Of a stretch of DNA of 64,000 nt, positions 18,360 to 27,197 are shown piece by piece. Below the pieces are notes generated by a model. It was not told the origin of the DNA and ran no database searches. It was given only the letters and a program-made list of their open reading frames with translations. This DNA comes from an uncultured Bacteroidales bacterium. Its GTDB lineage: Bacteria > Bacteroidota > Bacteroidia > Bacteroidales > FEN-979. The stretch spans positions 28,588 to 92,587 of the forward strand of contig CAIYJU010000191.1 of the NCBI GenBank assembly GCA_903926565.1, written 5' to 3'. Each line of letters opens with the position of its first letter. Within the stretch, counting starts at the first letter, position 1. The translations under genes and the position numbers were made by a program.

Positions 18360-19129
18360 CCTATTTTTTTTGCTTCATTCCAGAATACATCCATCTCTGC
18401 AAGCGTCATCTCATGTAATGGCTTGTTAATTGCCCTTGCAGACTCTTCCAGATGTTTGAATCTTTTAATGAACTTCCTGTTCGTACTCTCAAGTGCATCT
18501 TCCGGATTAACATCGATAAACCTGGCATAGTTGACAACTGCAAACAGAAGGTCGCCAAGTTCGTCCTCTTTTCTTTTTTGCTCTGCCCCTGCTTCAACCA
18601 TTTCTTTAAGCTCGCCCAATTCTTCCATCACCTTATCCCACACCTGCTCAGGCTTTTCCCAGTCAAAACCGACCCCGCTTGCCTTCTCCTGGATGCGGTA
18701 AGCTTTTACCATGGCCGGCAGTCCGGTTGGAACACCGGAGAGAACCGACTTATTCCCTTTTTCCTGGAGTTTGATGCGTTCCCAGTTATCGTGGACTTCC
18801 TTCGCATCCTTCACAACAACATCGCCAAAAATATGCGGATGCCGGTGAATTAACTTTTCAGTAATGCTCTCCAACACATCTTTGATATCAAACGAATTAC
18901 TTTCAGAAGCGATTTTCGAATAAAAAACAAGATGGAGCATCAGGTCTCCAAGTTCCTTTTTCAATGATTCCAGATCATTCTGCAGAATTGATTCTGAGAG
19001 TTCGTAGGTCTCTTCAATGGTCAGATATCTCAGGGATGCAATGGTTTGCTTTTTATCCCAGGGACATTTGGCCCGCAGTTCATCCATGATTTCCAACAAT
19101 CTTGTAAACGCAGCTGCTTTCTCCTCCAT
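18356..19129 (-). CDS. mazG: Nucleoside triphosphate pyrophosphohydrolase MazG
   Basis: A 257-residue cytosolic enzyme that hydrolyses NTPs and dNTPs to the monophosphate and PPi, clearing abnormal nucleotides. Two MazG domains are present: the N-terminal one with CPWDKKQTIASL, the EExYE-type metal motif (TIEETYELSESI) and KKELGDLMLHLVFY; the C-terminal one with KVMEELGELKEMV and KEDELGDLLFAVVNYARF. Length and order match E. coli MazG (263). The gene is on its own, converging with the SGNH-like gene. Unlike in E. coli it is not next to relA. Its -7 box is at 19145-19152. The assignment is secure. Confidence 0.95.
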   Translation of the reverse strand: MEEKAAAFTRLLEIMDELRAKCPWDKKQTIASLRYLTIEETYELSESILQNDLESLKKELGDLMLHLVFYSKIASESNSFDIKDVLESITEKLIHRHPHIFGDVVVKDAKEVHDNWERIKLQEKGNKSVLSGVPTGLPAMVKAYRIQEKASGVGFDWEKPEQVWDKVMEELGELKEMVEAGAEQKRKEDELGDLLFAVVNYARFIDVNPEDALESTNRKFIKRFKHLEESARAINKPLHEMTLAEMDVFWNEAKKIG

Positions 19130-19144
19130 GAAAAATATTTTTCA

Positions 19145-19152
19145 CAAAAATA
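19145..19152 (-). promoter_or_regulatory. -7 box of mazG
   Basis: CAAAAATA on the plus strand reads TATTTTTG on the minus strand. It ends 15 bases before the ATG at 19129, giving a 5' leader of about 10 bases. Confidence 0.45.
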
Positions 19153-19216
19153 AGCATTTCATATCTGCCTCGTTATTAATTAATGGAATTGAAGTAAGAA
19201 ACCGAACAATTCACCA

Positions 19217-19224
19217 TAAATTTG
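19217..19224 (+). promoter_or_regulatory. -7 box of the PagL-like gene
   Basis: TAAATTTG fits TAnnTTTG. The implied transcript start (about 19229) lies 21 bases before TTG 19250 and supports that unusual start codon. Confidence 0.4.
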
Positions 19225-19249
19225 CCTTTTATTTCACATCAAACTATTC

Positions 19250-20428
19250 TTGGACCATTCTATCATAAAAATTTCTGCACTTCTCAGGTCTGTTGGTATA
19301 ATACTGATCATCACGATCAAAGCGAACCTTGCTTCCGCGCAATTCGAGCATAAACTATTTTCTTCGAATCTGATCGTTGAAGGTAAAGTACATTACGGAT
19401 TTCTCTATGCCCAACACCTTGAGCTGGAATATTTCAATGCTCATTTCCCGGTATTTGAGCTTGATATTCAGCAACTGACATATGGAAAGCGCCAGTGGGA
19501 ACGCGATTACAACTATCCTATAATCGGGATTGCCATGCTTTATTCAGGACTTGGCAACAATCCTTCCCTGGGAAGCGCACTGGCCATGATGCCCTATATA
19601 AATTTCCCATTGTATAAAACCAAAAACCTTACTGCCGGTTTCAGGTTCGCACTTGGCCCTGGCTATATCACCCATCCATTCGACCGGATTACCAACTACA
19701 AAAATCTCGCAATCGGCTCACATCTCAATGCAGCCGTTAACCTGATGGCAGAGGTTCGATATCGGATCAACTATTTTCTCTCTGCCACAGTAGGATTGAG
19801 CCTTCAGCACTTTTCAAATGGTTCGCTGAAGCAACCGAATTACGGGATTAACGCAATGCTCATAAACGTTGGATTAGCCTACCGGCCCTTCAAGGAAAAT
19901 CAAAATATCGACGACCGGTTTTTTGCCCCTACCCAGCCCTTCTCTGCAATTATCAGGAAAACCATCGAAGTCAATATTGGCGGATATGCCGGGTATAAGA
20001 ACATGCAGGCCGTTTATGGAAAAAGCTTTTGGGTGTCACATTTTTACGGGACCTCATTTCTTCAGGTCAGTCCGAAGAGTAAATTCGGAATCGGGATTGA
20101 CTGCTCTTACGATCCTTCTCAAATCCAATGGCTTGAATTGCATGGGATTCCCGTGAATAATAAAATGAGTATCCTCCGGCCTGGCATTAACGCAGCTTAC
20201 CAATTGGGCATGTCGCGCCTGGCGTTTATATTCAACCTGGGGTATTATCTCGGCGGAAAGGAAAAAAGCAACGGACCATTATATGAAAAAATATCCGTTC
20301 AGTATGGCTTCACGAAAAAACTATATGCCTCAGTGATGATCAAAGTTCATTGGGGAAGGGCCGATTATATCGGGTGGGGCCTTGGATACCGGTTCGATGT
20401 GTTGTATGGTAAAAAAACTGTCAAATGA
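19250..20428 (+). CDS. Acyloxyacyl hydrolase / PagL-like lipid A deacylase
   Basis: A 392-residue predicted outer-membrane beta-barrel. After a signal peptide ending ANLASAQF, the middle (about residues 45-220) matches the PagL family: alternating strands, FALGPGYITHPFD, and SLQHFSNGSLKQPNYGIN, which carries the His and Ser of the catalytic H.S..... motif followed by an N.G. The family removes the 3-O acyl chain of lipid A in the outer membrane. Bacteroidota members are about twice the length of Pseudomonas PagL; the extra C-terminal half (about 225-392) is also strand-rich. The start is TTG 19250: no ATG or GTG that would keep the signal peptide is seen. The stop overlaps the next gene (ATGA). 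Confidence 0.8.
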   Translation: MDHSIIKISALLRSVGIILIITIKANLASAQFEHKLFSSNLIVEGKVHYGFLYAQHLELEYFNAHFPVFELDIQQLTYGKRQWERDYNYPIIGIAMLYSGLGNNPSLGSALAMMPYINFPLYKTKNLTAGFRFALGPGYITHPFDRITNYKNLAIGSHLNAAVNLMAEVRYRINYFLSATVGLSLQHFSNGSLKQPNYGINAMLINVGLAYRPFKENQNIDDRFFAPTQPFSAIIRKTIEVNIGGYAGYKNMQAVYGKSFWVSHFYGTSFLQVSPKSKFGIGIDCSYDPSQIQWLELHGIPVNNKMSILRPGINAAYQLGMSRLAFIFNLGYYLGGKEKSNGPLYEKISVQYGFTKKLYASVMIKVHWGRADYIGWGLGYRFDVLYGKKTVK

Positions 20429-21168
20429 AACATTATCGTTATTCCGTCATAATTACGGCTTGCTTCCTTGGAATATTTCTTTGTTCATGCGGTAAAAACG
20501 GAGGCAAGTGTATTTCAACCACAGGACCCGTCACCCGACAAGTCCGTCTTATCTCCGATTTTGACAGCATCAGGGTGTACGACAACCTTAATGTTATTTT
20601 AACCCAGGATTCAGTAAACAAGGTTACGGCAGAAGCCGGTGAAAACATCATCGGTGGCATTGTCGCTACCGTTTCAGAAAGAGAACTCGTGCTGCATAAC
20701 ACCAACAGCTGCAATTGGCTGAGAAGTTATTCAAACCCCCTGAATGTTTACGTTTCTGTAAAAAACTTAATGAAAATTCATTATGAATCTTCCGGGGATA
20801 TAACCTGCACAGACACAATCAGGTCAGGATACCTGAAAATTGACATTTGGGGAGGATGTGGAACCATCGACCTGAAAGTCAGGGTTTTCGATGGATATTT
20901 CATTCAACGCATGGGAACAGCAACCATGATCCTGAAAGGTGTTTGTAACGTCAGCAGTGTATTCTCAGGCGATTTTGGCTTACTGAATCTCAAGGAGCTG
21001 AAAACCGGCTATACCTTTGTAACCAACAGTGGTTCAAATAACTGCTATGTGAATACGAGCCATGAGTTAGGGGCAACGATAACCTCCATCGGCAACATAT
21101 ATTATTCCGGAAACCCAAAAGTGATAAAAACAACCATTACCGGCACAGGCAAAGTAATTGCTGAATGA
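20425..21168 (+). CDS. GIN-domain (DUF2807) lipoprotein
   Basis: A 247-residue lipoprotein. The signal sequence ends FLCSC with the lipobox cysteine at about 22. A right-handed, strand-rich GIN domain follows, starting FDSIRVYDNLNVILTQDS and VTAEAGENIIGGIVATV, the family's opening pattern ('GF..v.v..g..v.v......v.ie....'). GIN domains (putative adhesin heads) are common in Bacteroidota, and their ligand is unknown. The ATG overlaps the PagL-like stop, so the two envelope proteins are translated together. Four cysteines in addition to the lipobox (for example CISTTG, NSCNW, ITCTD, GGCG) may form disulfides. The gene converges with proS, 10 bases away. Confidence 0.8.
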   Translation: MKHYRYSVIITACFLGIFLCSCGKNGGKCISTTGPVTRQVRLISDFDSIRVYDNLNVILTQDSVNKVTAEAGENIIGGIVATVSERELVLHNTNSCNWLRSYSNPLNVYVSVKNLMKIHYESSGDITCTDTIRSGYLKIDIWGGCGTIDLKVRVFDGYFIQRMGTATMILKGVCNVSSVFSGDFGLLNLKELKTGYTFVTNSGSNNCYVNTSHELGATITSIGNIYYSGNPKVIKTTITGTGKVIAE

Positions 21169-21178
21169 CTTCTGGCGG

Positions 21179-22654
21179 TTAGTAAGCCCTGGCAAAAAGG
21201 ACTCTCTGATTTGAAGGTTTGCCTGAGTAAACGCATTTTCCAGCTTCCATGGGATTGTCAAGTGGTATCACACGGATGGTGGCTTTCGTCTCCTCTTTAA
21301 TTTTCTCCTCAGTCTCAGCAGTACCATCCCAGTGAGCAGAGATAAAGCCCCCTTTCTCATCAAGCACTTTCCTGAACTCATCCCAGCTGTCGACCCTGAA
21401 TGTATTGTTTTCACGAAATGCGAATGCACGGTCATATAAATTCTGCTGAATCTGGTCGAGCAGATGAACGATCTTGTTCTCTATATCAGTTATCTGCAAT
21501 GTCTCTTTTTCAAGCGTATCCCGGCGGGCAACTTCGACTGTTCCCTGTTCGATATCCCTGGGACCGATGGTCAGGCGTACAGGCACCCCTTTAAATTCAT
21601 ATTCCGAAAATTTCCAACCCGGTTTATGTGTATCCCGGTTGTCATATTTTACGGTAACTCCTTTGGCTTCGAGTGCAGCCTTCATTGGAAGCACTGTTTC
21701 AGAGATTTGCGCGAGTTGCTCTGCCGTTTTAAACACCGGGACAATGGCTACCTGGATCGGGGCCAGTTTTGGCGGAAGAACCAGGCCATGGTCATCGGAA
21801 TGCGTCATGATCAGGGCGCCCATCAACCTTGTTGATACCCCCCATGATGTTGCCCACACAAAGTCGAGCTGGTTTTCACGATTCAGGTATTTTACATCAA
21901 AGGCTTTCGCAAAATTCTGTCCTAAAAAATGAGATGTTCCGGCCTGGAGTGCTTTTCCATCCTGCATTAACGCCTCAATGGCATAAGTTTCAATTGCACC
22001 GGCGAAACGCTCAGCCGGCGATTTTGTTCCCCTGATTACCGGGATTGCCATCCAGTTTTCGGCGAAGTCGGCATAGACATTCAACATCGTTTCAGCCTCA
22101 CAAATGGCCTCCTCCCTGGTGGCGTGGGCAGTATGCCCTTCCTGCCACAGGAACTCAGTGGTTCTAAGAAACAATCGGGTACGCATCTCCCAGCGGACCA
22201 CATTGGCCCACTGGTTTATCAGGATAGGAAGGTCACGATACGATTTGATCCATGTTCTATAAGTGTCCCAGATAATGGTCTCAGAAGTCGGCCGTACAAT
22301 CAGCTCCTCTTCAAGCTTCGCATCTTCGTCAACAATAATTCCTTTTCCATCCGGGGAATTCTTCAGCCTGTAATGTGTAACAACAGCACATTCTTTGGCA
22401 AACCCTTCAACATGGCTTGCCTCCTTGCTGAAAAACGACTTTGGTATAAATATCGGGAAATAGGCATTTGAATGTCCCGTATCTTTAAATTTCTTGTCAA
22501 GTACCGCCTGAACCCGCTCCCATATCGCATATCCATAAGGTTTGATCACCATACATCCGCGTACAGCCGAATTTTCAGCTAAATCCGCCTTAATAACCAG
22601 GTCGTTGTACCACTGGGAATAATTTTCTGCCCTTGTTGGAAAATCTTTAGCCAT
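21179..22654 (-). CDS. proS: Prolyl-tRNA synthetase, archaeal/eukaryotic type (ProS3)
   Basis: A 491-residue class II aminoacyl-tRNA synthetase that charges tRNA-Pro. Motif 1 lies in [15 protein letters not shown], motif 2 around [19 protein letters not shown], and motif 3 in [21 protein letters not shown]. The [13 protein letters not shown] proline-site segment is present. The anticodon-binding domain starts at about residue 285 ([11 protein letters not shown]), and a short C-terminal domain ends with the Tyr residue typical of this type (FARAY). The editing insertion of the E. coli type is absent. The length fits ProS3 (480-500). The -7 box at 22707-22714 gives a leader of about 48 bases. 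Confidence 0.95.
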   Translation of the reverse strand: MAKDFPTRAENYSQWYNDLVIKADLAENSAVRGCMVIKPYGYAIWERVQAVLDKKFKDTGHSNAYFPIFIPKSFFSKEASHVEGFAKECAVVTHYRLKNSPDGKGIIVDEDAKLEEELIVRPTSETIIWDTYRTWIKSYRDLPILINQWANVVRWEMRTRLFLRTTEFLWQEGHTAHATREEAICEAETMLNVYADFAENWMAIPVIRGTKSPAERFAGAIETYAIEALMQDGKALQAGTSHFLGQNFAKAFDVKYLNRENQLDFVWATSWGVSTRLMGALIMTHSDDHGLVLPPKLAPIQVAIVPVFKTAEQLAQISETVLPMKAALEAKGVTVKYDNRDTHKPGWKFSEYEFKGVPVRLTIGPRDIEQGTVEVARRDTLEKETLQITDIENKIVHLLDQIQQNLYDRAFAFRENNTFRVDSWDEFRKVLDEKGGFISAHWDGTAETEEKIKEETKATIRVIPLDNPMEAGKCVYSGKPSNQRVLFARAY

Positions 22655-22706
22655 CTTATAAGTTTGGTATGAATGTTGTTAAATTATTGCTCGCATTATA
22701 CAAGGG

Positions 22707-22714
22707 CAAAAATA
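22707..22714 (-). promoter_or_regulatory. -7 box of proS
   Basis: CAAAAATA on the plus strand is TATTTTTG on the minus strand, 53 bases before the proS ATG. Confidence 0.45.
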
Positions 22715-22775
22715 CGAAAATTATCCCGATCCCTTAGGTGCAAACAATACCAAGATAGTTAAAAAAGACCGCCTT

Positions 22776-24164
22776 ATGAAAAAATCAGCCTGGATTATCG
22801 CGATGATTGCTCTGACAATCAGCGCATGTACATCTCAAAAGCAAGCCACCTCTTATGTAAACGACGATGTTTACAACTCCTCCAGAGATGAGCAGGTCAA
22901 AGTCGCACCCGCAGCTACAGCAAGCCAGGGCGCCCAGGTAATTACCTCACCAGACAAAGCCGCTGTAAAAAAGCCCGCCTCTTCAACATTTGAGAGTGAT
23001 TACAATGATTATTCCTATTCAGACCGGATCAACCGCTTCAGCAACAAAGACACGACGGTAGGATATTTTGCTGAATCCAATTCGGGCGGTTATTCAACCG
23101 GCAGCCAGGGCAGTGACCCCAATGTAAATATATATCTTGGCTCCGGTGGCGGATATGGTGGTTATTACAGCCCCTCCTTTTCTTATGGAATGGGATGGGG
23201 ATATCCTTATTCCAGCTGGGGATGGGATTATGGCTGGGGCTACCCGTATTACGGCGGATATTACGGCTGGGGTTATCCCTATTATTATGGAGGATATAGC
23301 CCATGGTACTATCCATATTACAATAACTGCTGCTATTGCTACGGGTATAATGAATATTACCAGTCGTATTCTACTCCCGGTAATTATTATGGAAGCAGAC
23401 AATCGTTGTACAGAACAGACCTGGGTACAGGAACACCCAATTCAAGGAATACGGTTATGCCTGAAAACAATGTATCCAGCCGTAATACAGGAGGCAGCAT
23501 AACGCCTTCCCCGCGTGTGGCTCCTGATCCAACAGTGCGCAGCAGACCTGCAAACCAGGAAAAATACACGTATAGCCGGCCTTCAAACGACAGGCAAGCC
23601 GGTTATCAGCGAAACACACAACAAAGAAGTGGCCAGGCCCAAAACCAAAATTCACGCCAGCAACCTGCTCCGAGATACACGAGGCCTGAAAATGCAACTC
23701 CGGCTCAGCGTTCGGGAGATGCCCAAAGTTACTCACCACCCGTTTACAGGCAACCCAAATCAAGCCAGGAGTACCTGGCTCCCAGGGCGCAAAACCCGGG
23801 ATCCACAAGAACTACAGGTCAGAATACAGGCTCGAGGGAAAGTTCTGGTTCATACAATACCGGCACCCGCCAGAATGCAACACCCACCAACAATAACAGG
23901 ACAAACAGCACCCCTGTCAGGTCAGGTTCATCCGGTTATTCCACCCCGGTACGAACAAACACAAACTATACTGCACCCACACGGTCCGGGAACACACAAT
24001 CTACTTCAGAACCATCCAGATCGGGAAACAGCAGATCGTATTCTCCTCCTTCAAATTCGAACAGTGGAGGAAGCTATTCTACACCTTCACGGTCAGGCGG
24101 AGGAGGGAACAGCGGCTCTTCTTCTGGCGGCAGCAGCAGCGGTAGCGGAGGAAGACACAGATAA
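22776..24164 (+). CDS. Tyr/Gly-rich, low-complexity lipoprotein of unknown function
   Basis: A 462-residue protein that I do not recognise. A signal peptide ends ALTISAC with a lipobox cysteine at residue 18. Residues about 80-115 are acidic and Ser-rich. Residues about 115-200 are extremely rich in Tyr, Gly and Trp (GYGGYYSPSFSYGMGWGYP), including a short CCYCYG cluster. Residues about 205-462 are low complexity: Ser, Thr, Asn, Gln, Pro and Arg, with repeated TPVR/TRSG/SRSG units, ending in a Gly/Ser tract and HR. The composition suggests a flexible or aggregation-prone surface or periplasmic lipoprotein. The frame is supported by the signal peptide and by spacing (29 bases) to the next gene. 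Overlapping open frames on both strands in this repetitive DNA are not credible. Confidence 0.75.
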   Translation: MKKSAWIIAMIALTISACTSQKQATSYVNDDVYNSSRDEQVKVAPAATASQGAQVITSPDKAAVKKPASSTFESDYNDYSYSDRINRFSNKDTTVGYFAESNSGGYSTGSQGSDPNVNIYLGSGGGYGGYYSPSFSYGMGWGYPYSSWGWDYGWGYPYYGGYYGWGYPYYYGGYSPWYYPYYNNCCYCYGYNEYYQSYSTPGNYYGSRQSLYRTDLGTGTPNSRNTVMPENNVSSRNTGGSITPSPRVAPDPTVRSRPANQEKYTYSRPSNDRQAGYQRNTQQRSGQAQNQNSRQQPAPRYTRPENATPAQRSGDAQSYSPPVYRQPKSSQEYLAPRAQNPGSTRTTGQNTGSRESSGSYNTGTRQNATPTNNNRTNSTPVRSGSSGYSTPVRTNTNYTAPTRSGNTQSTSEPSRSGNSRSYSPPSNSNSGGSYSTPSRSGGGGNSGSSSGGSSSGSGGRHR

Positions 24165-24193
24165 TCGTTTCCCAATTTTTAATTTTAACAGCC

Positions 24194-25657
24194 ATGCGAA
24201 AAGCATCCATAATCATCGGTTTATTTACCTTGTTTGTCTCAAATACCTATTCCCAGTCGGCTGAGGATGCCCTGCGATATTCCCGCATATTCTACAGTGG
24301 CACAGCCAGGTTTAACGGGCTCAGTGGTGCCTTCGGCGCTGTTGGAGCTGATTTCTCAACCCTTGCCACGAACCCAGCAGGAATAGGTTTATACAAAAAA
24401 TCGGAAATGACCTTCACCATTGCGCCGACTGATGCATATGCGTCCACTACCTATAATGGAATCACCTCCACCGACTACAGGCTAAATTTTGGCATAGGTA
24501 ATCTCGGTGTGGTTTTCAGCATCAAGCCATATCCAAAAAACAACAAGAGTGCACTTAAAAATTTCAACATAGGATTTGGCTTTAACAGGCAAAACGATTT
24601 CAACAACAGTGTTTTAATAAATGGAGTCAATACGAAGAACTCACTGATGCAAAGCTATGTTAACACGTTGAATGCTGCACTAACACCAGAAAACAGCATA
24701 CTGTATGACTATCCTTTTGATATCGGGCTTGCATATGGGACAAACCTGATTTATTACGACACCCTGAGACGTAAATATGCATGTGATGCTGAATTTGGAG
24801 GAGTCATTCAGAATAAACAAATCACCACTTACGGCTCAATGAATGAACTGGATTTCTCTTTCGGAGCAAATTTTTCCGACAAGTTGTTTGTCGGGATGAC
24901 CTTTGGCGTATCTTCCATCAACTATTACGAAAACAGCATTTATACTGAAACCCGGACCAGAGATACAATTCCCAACTTCGTTTCACTAGCGTACCACTAT
25001 GATCTGCATACCCGGGGAACCGGCATGAATTTCAAAATGGGCCTTATATACAAGCCGGTTTCATGGGTAAGATTCGGAGCAAGCATTCATACCCCCACCT
25101 GGTATCCAATGATGCGTGACCAATGGTTGGCGACAATGCAATCAACCTTTACAAATCCTGATTGGAATGAGACCCAGGCCTCCCCCCTGGGAAATTATGA
25201 TTACCGGTTAACCACTCCATTCCGTGCCATGGGCAGCCTTGCATTTATTATCGGGCAATCCGGACTGATCAGTGCTGATTATGAATATGTAAATTATTCC
25301 CAGGCCCGCTTTAACTCTGCTTATGACAGCTATGACAATGTGAACAATCAGATCAAATCAGATTACCAGTCATGGGGAAATATTCGTGTGGGAACAGAAT
25401 GGAGGATTTATAATTTCCTTATCCGTGGAGGCTTTGGATATTTCAGCAATCCTTATACCGGCACCACGAACAACAGTGAGCGATTCCAGGCTTCGGGCGG
25501 CTTTGGTTACAGGGTAAAACACTTTTTTGCTGACGTAACCTATGTATGGTCAAAAATGAACCAGGACTACTACCTCTATAATGCAAGGATGGTAAATCCG
25601 GCAGCCATCAGCAATTACACCAATACTGTATCAACAACGATCGGGTTCAGGTTTTAG
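24194..25657 (+). CDS. OmpP1/FadL-type outer-membrane transport protein
   Basis: A 487-residue outer-membrane beta-barrel. The signal peptide ends SNTYSQ. The N-terminal segment with GTARFNGLSGAFGAVGADFS and LATNPAGIGLYKK is the characteristic plug/N-terminal motif of the OmpP1/FadL (hydrophobic substrate channel) and PorV-like families. The rest is alternating strand pattern, ending in an aromatic C-terminal Phe (TVSTTIGFRF) as expected for BAM-inserted barrels. In Bacteroidota such proteins are often named hemin receptor, with weak basis. PorV itself (a T9SS shuttle) is shorter, near 390 residues, so the FadL-like name is safer. It overlaps the convergent TPR gene by 11 bases. Confidence 0.8.
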   Translation: MRKASIIIGLFTLFVSNTYSQSAEDALRYSRIFYSGTARFNGLSGAFGAVGADFSTLATNPAGIGLYKKSEMTFTIAPTDAYASTTYNGITSTDYRLNFGIGNLGVVFSIKPYPKNNKSALKNFNIGFGFNRQNDFNNSVLINGVNTKNSLMQSYVNTLNAALTPENSILYDYPFDIGLAYGTNLIYYDTLRRKYACDAEFGGVIQNKQITTYGSMNELDFSFGANFSDKLFVGMTFGVSSINYYENSIYTETRTRDTIPNFVSLAYHYDLHTRGTGMNFKMGLIYKPVSWVRFGASIHTPTWYPMMRDQWLATMQSTFTNPDWNETQASPLGNYDYRLTTPFRAMGSLAFIIGQSGLISADYEYVNYSQARFNSAYDSYDNVNNQIKSDYQSWGNIRVGTEWRIYNFLIRGGFGYFSNPYTGTTNNSERFQASGGFGYRVKHFFADVTYVWSKMNQDYYLYNARMVNPAAISNYTNTVSTTIGFRF

Positions 25658-27197
25658 GGATTGCCTTTTTAAGCCTGTTCAGACCAGCCTTTGCCTTTTG
25701 GTGAAGGCTGGTTTGATATTCAGGAGATTTTATCGTGAGGCAAAGATGATATGCGCTGTCGGCTTTAGCGTATGCCTCTTTATTCTCATAGAGCAATCCC
25801 ATCTGGTAAGCAGCGCTGGCGGCGAAATAGTAAGGTTCGGTTTTACCACGAATTATAGTTTGCCGGTAATTCTCAAGGGCTTTTGAAAGGTTTCCGCTTT
25901 CATGGTAAATTCTTCCAAGACGGTAAGTGTATTCCAGAAGGTCACGCTTTGATTTGACAGCAATTTTAACAGAATTATTCAGCAATTCATTGATTGCCAT
26001 ATCATAATACCCTCCATCAAATAACAAACGGGCACGAAGCAATACGATATTCGGAGGAACTCCCTGCCTGGCTTCATGTTCCGCCTGCTTATCTTCATCC
26101 ACCACTGATGCGCCTTTGGTTAATGCAAGATTTATATGTTTGCGATATGCAACAGAATCTCCATGCAATAATGAGATCCATGCAAGTTTCTGACAGGCGG
26201 AGCGGATGTAGTTCCGTCCGCGGAAGCCTGAAATAAACTTGTCAAAAAAACCGGAAGCATTGTTGTCAAGTTTGTTCAGCCTTGCAACGCCTTCAAGGTA
26301 ATCAAGGTAGCAAAAACTGAATGTTTGGGCATCCGATGGTCTTTCTTGCAAAACACTCAGCGCCTCCTCATTAAACCCGTTTTTCATAAGAACCGTCGCC
26401 CTGGCAAAAATCATCAGCGGACTCTGTGACTGAGGAAAATCCCCTGGCTGGTCTTTTATCAAACCGAGCACCTGCATCGCCTGCGATTTATTTCGCTGCA
26501 CATTCAGCGCCAGAAAGGCAAGAAAGAAAGCCGCTTCCTGCCTGTACATCCTGGTAATATGGTCGGTGCCCGTATACCCCGCAACCTGGCGGATCTCTTT
26601 CAGGCCAAGTTCCATTGACCCGCTCAGACCAACCAGCGAACTGACCCACCTGTATTTGTCGGGAACAAGGCTCACCATTACATGAAGCACTCCCATGCCG
26701 GTCTTGTTGATTAAAAATTCAGGATATTTTTTTTCATTCGCCTCAAAGAGGTCATAGGCCTTGTGAATTTCAAATGCAGCTGTGGTATAATCTCCGAATT
26801 TAAGTCTGGCAAAAGCCCACTGCAAATACACTTCGCCCAGACAGTAATTGTAATACGGCGAGTCTTTCCGGCCCTTTTCAAGAAGGGCGATCCTGTCATT
26901 CTTTCTGCTTTTCAACTGATTGTACACAGCCTCTTCTTCCCCGATTATCAGGGTCAGAAAATCAACGTAGTTCTCGAGATAAACAGGAATCAGATTATCA
27001 GGCGATTCTCTTTTCCCGGCTGAGATTAGTTTTTGCGCCTCTGAAAATTTCAATGAAAGAACCGCCTGATATGCCTGCTGGCAGTTTTGGTTAAAGTCAT
27101 ATTGCGACCGGGAAGAAGGGATAAAAAGCAGAAAGGCACTCATGGCCAGGAGAATCCTGATCCACGGTGCCTTCCGCGCTGGTATTATTATGGTCAT
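25647..27197 (-). CDS. Secreted/periplasmic TPR-repeat protein
   Basis: A 516-residue protein with an N-terminal signal sequence (IRILLAMSAFLLFIPSSRSQ) and mostly helical sequence. TPR-like pairs are clearest near the C-terminus: YRLGRIYHESGNLSKALENYRQTI and YQMGLLYENKEAYAKADSAY; the middle part is more degenerate. TPR arrays mediate protein contacts; no catalytic motif is visible. ATG 27197 is chosen. It overlaps the zinc-ribbon stop codon by one base (TGATG), which argues for translational coupling, and the TTG three bases upstream is less likely. It is the last gene of the Nif3/zinc-ribbon/TPR operon and its 3' end overlaps the OmpP1-like gene. A specific role is unknown. Confidence 0.75.
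   Translation of the reverse strand: MTIIIPARKAPWIRILLAMSAFLLFIPSSRSQYDFNQNCQQAYQAVLSLKFSEAQKLISAGKRESPDNLIPVYLENYVDFLTLIIGEEEAVYNQLKSRKNDRIALLEKGRKDSPYYNYCLGEVYLQWAFARLKFGDYTTAAFEIHKAYDLFEANEKKYPEFLINKTGMGVLHVMVSLVPDKYRWVSSLVGLSGSMELGLKEIRQVAGYTGTDHITRMYRQEAAFFLAFLALNVQRNKSQAMQVLGLIKDQPGDFPQSQSPLMIFARATVLMKNGFNEEALSVLQERPSDAQTFSFCYLDYLEGVARLNKLDNNASGFFDKFISGFRGRNYIRSACQKLAWISLLHGDSVAYRKHINLALTKGASVVDEDKQAEHEARQGVPPNIVLLRARLLFDGGYYDMAINELLNNSVKIAVKSKRDLLEYTYRLGRIYHESGNLSKALENYRQTIIRGKTEPYYFAASAAYQMGLLYENKEAYAKADSAYHLCLTIKSPEYQTSLHQKAKAGLNRLKKAIPKT

Noticed and set aside
23455..24264. Long open frames on both strands inside the Tyr/Gly-rich lipoprotein gene
   Set aside because: They arise from repetitive, biased codons in the real frame (signal peptide, lipobox and frame-consistent composition support 22776-24164 only).
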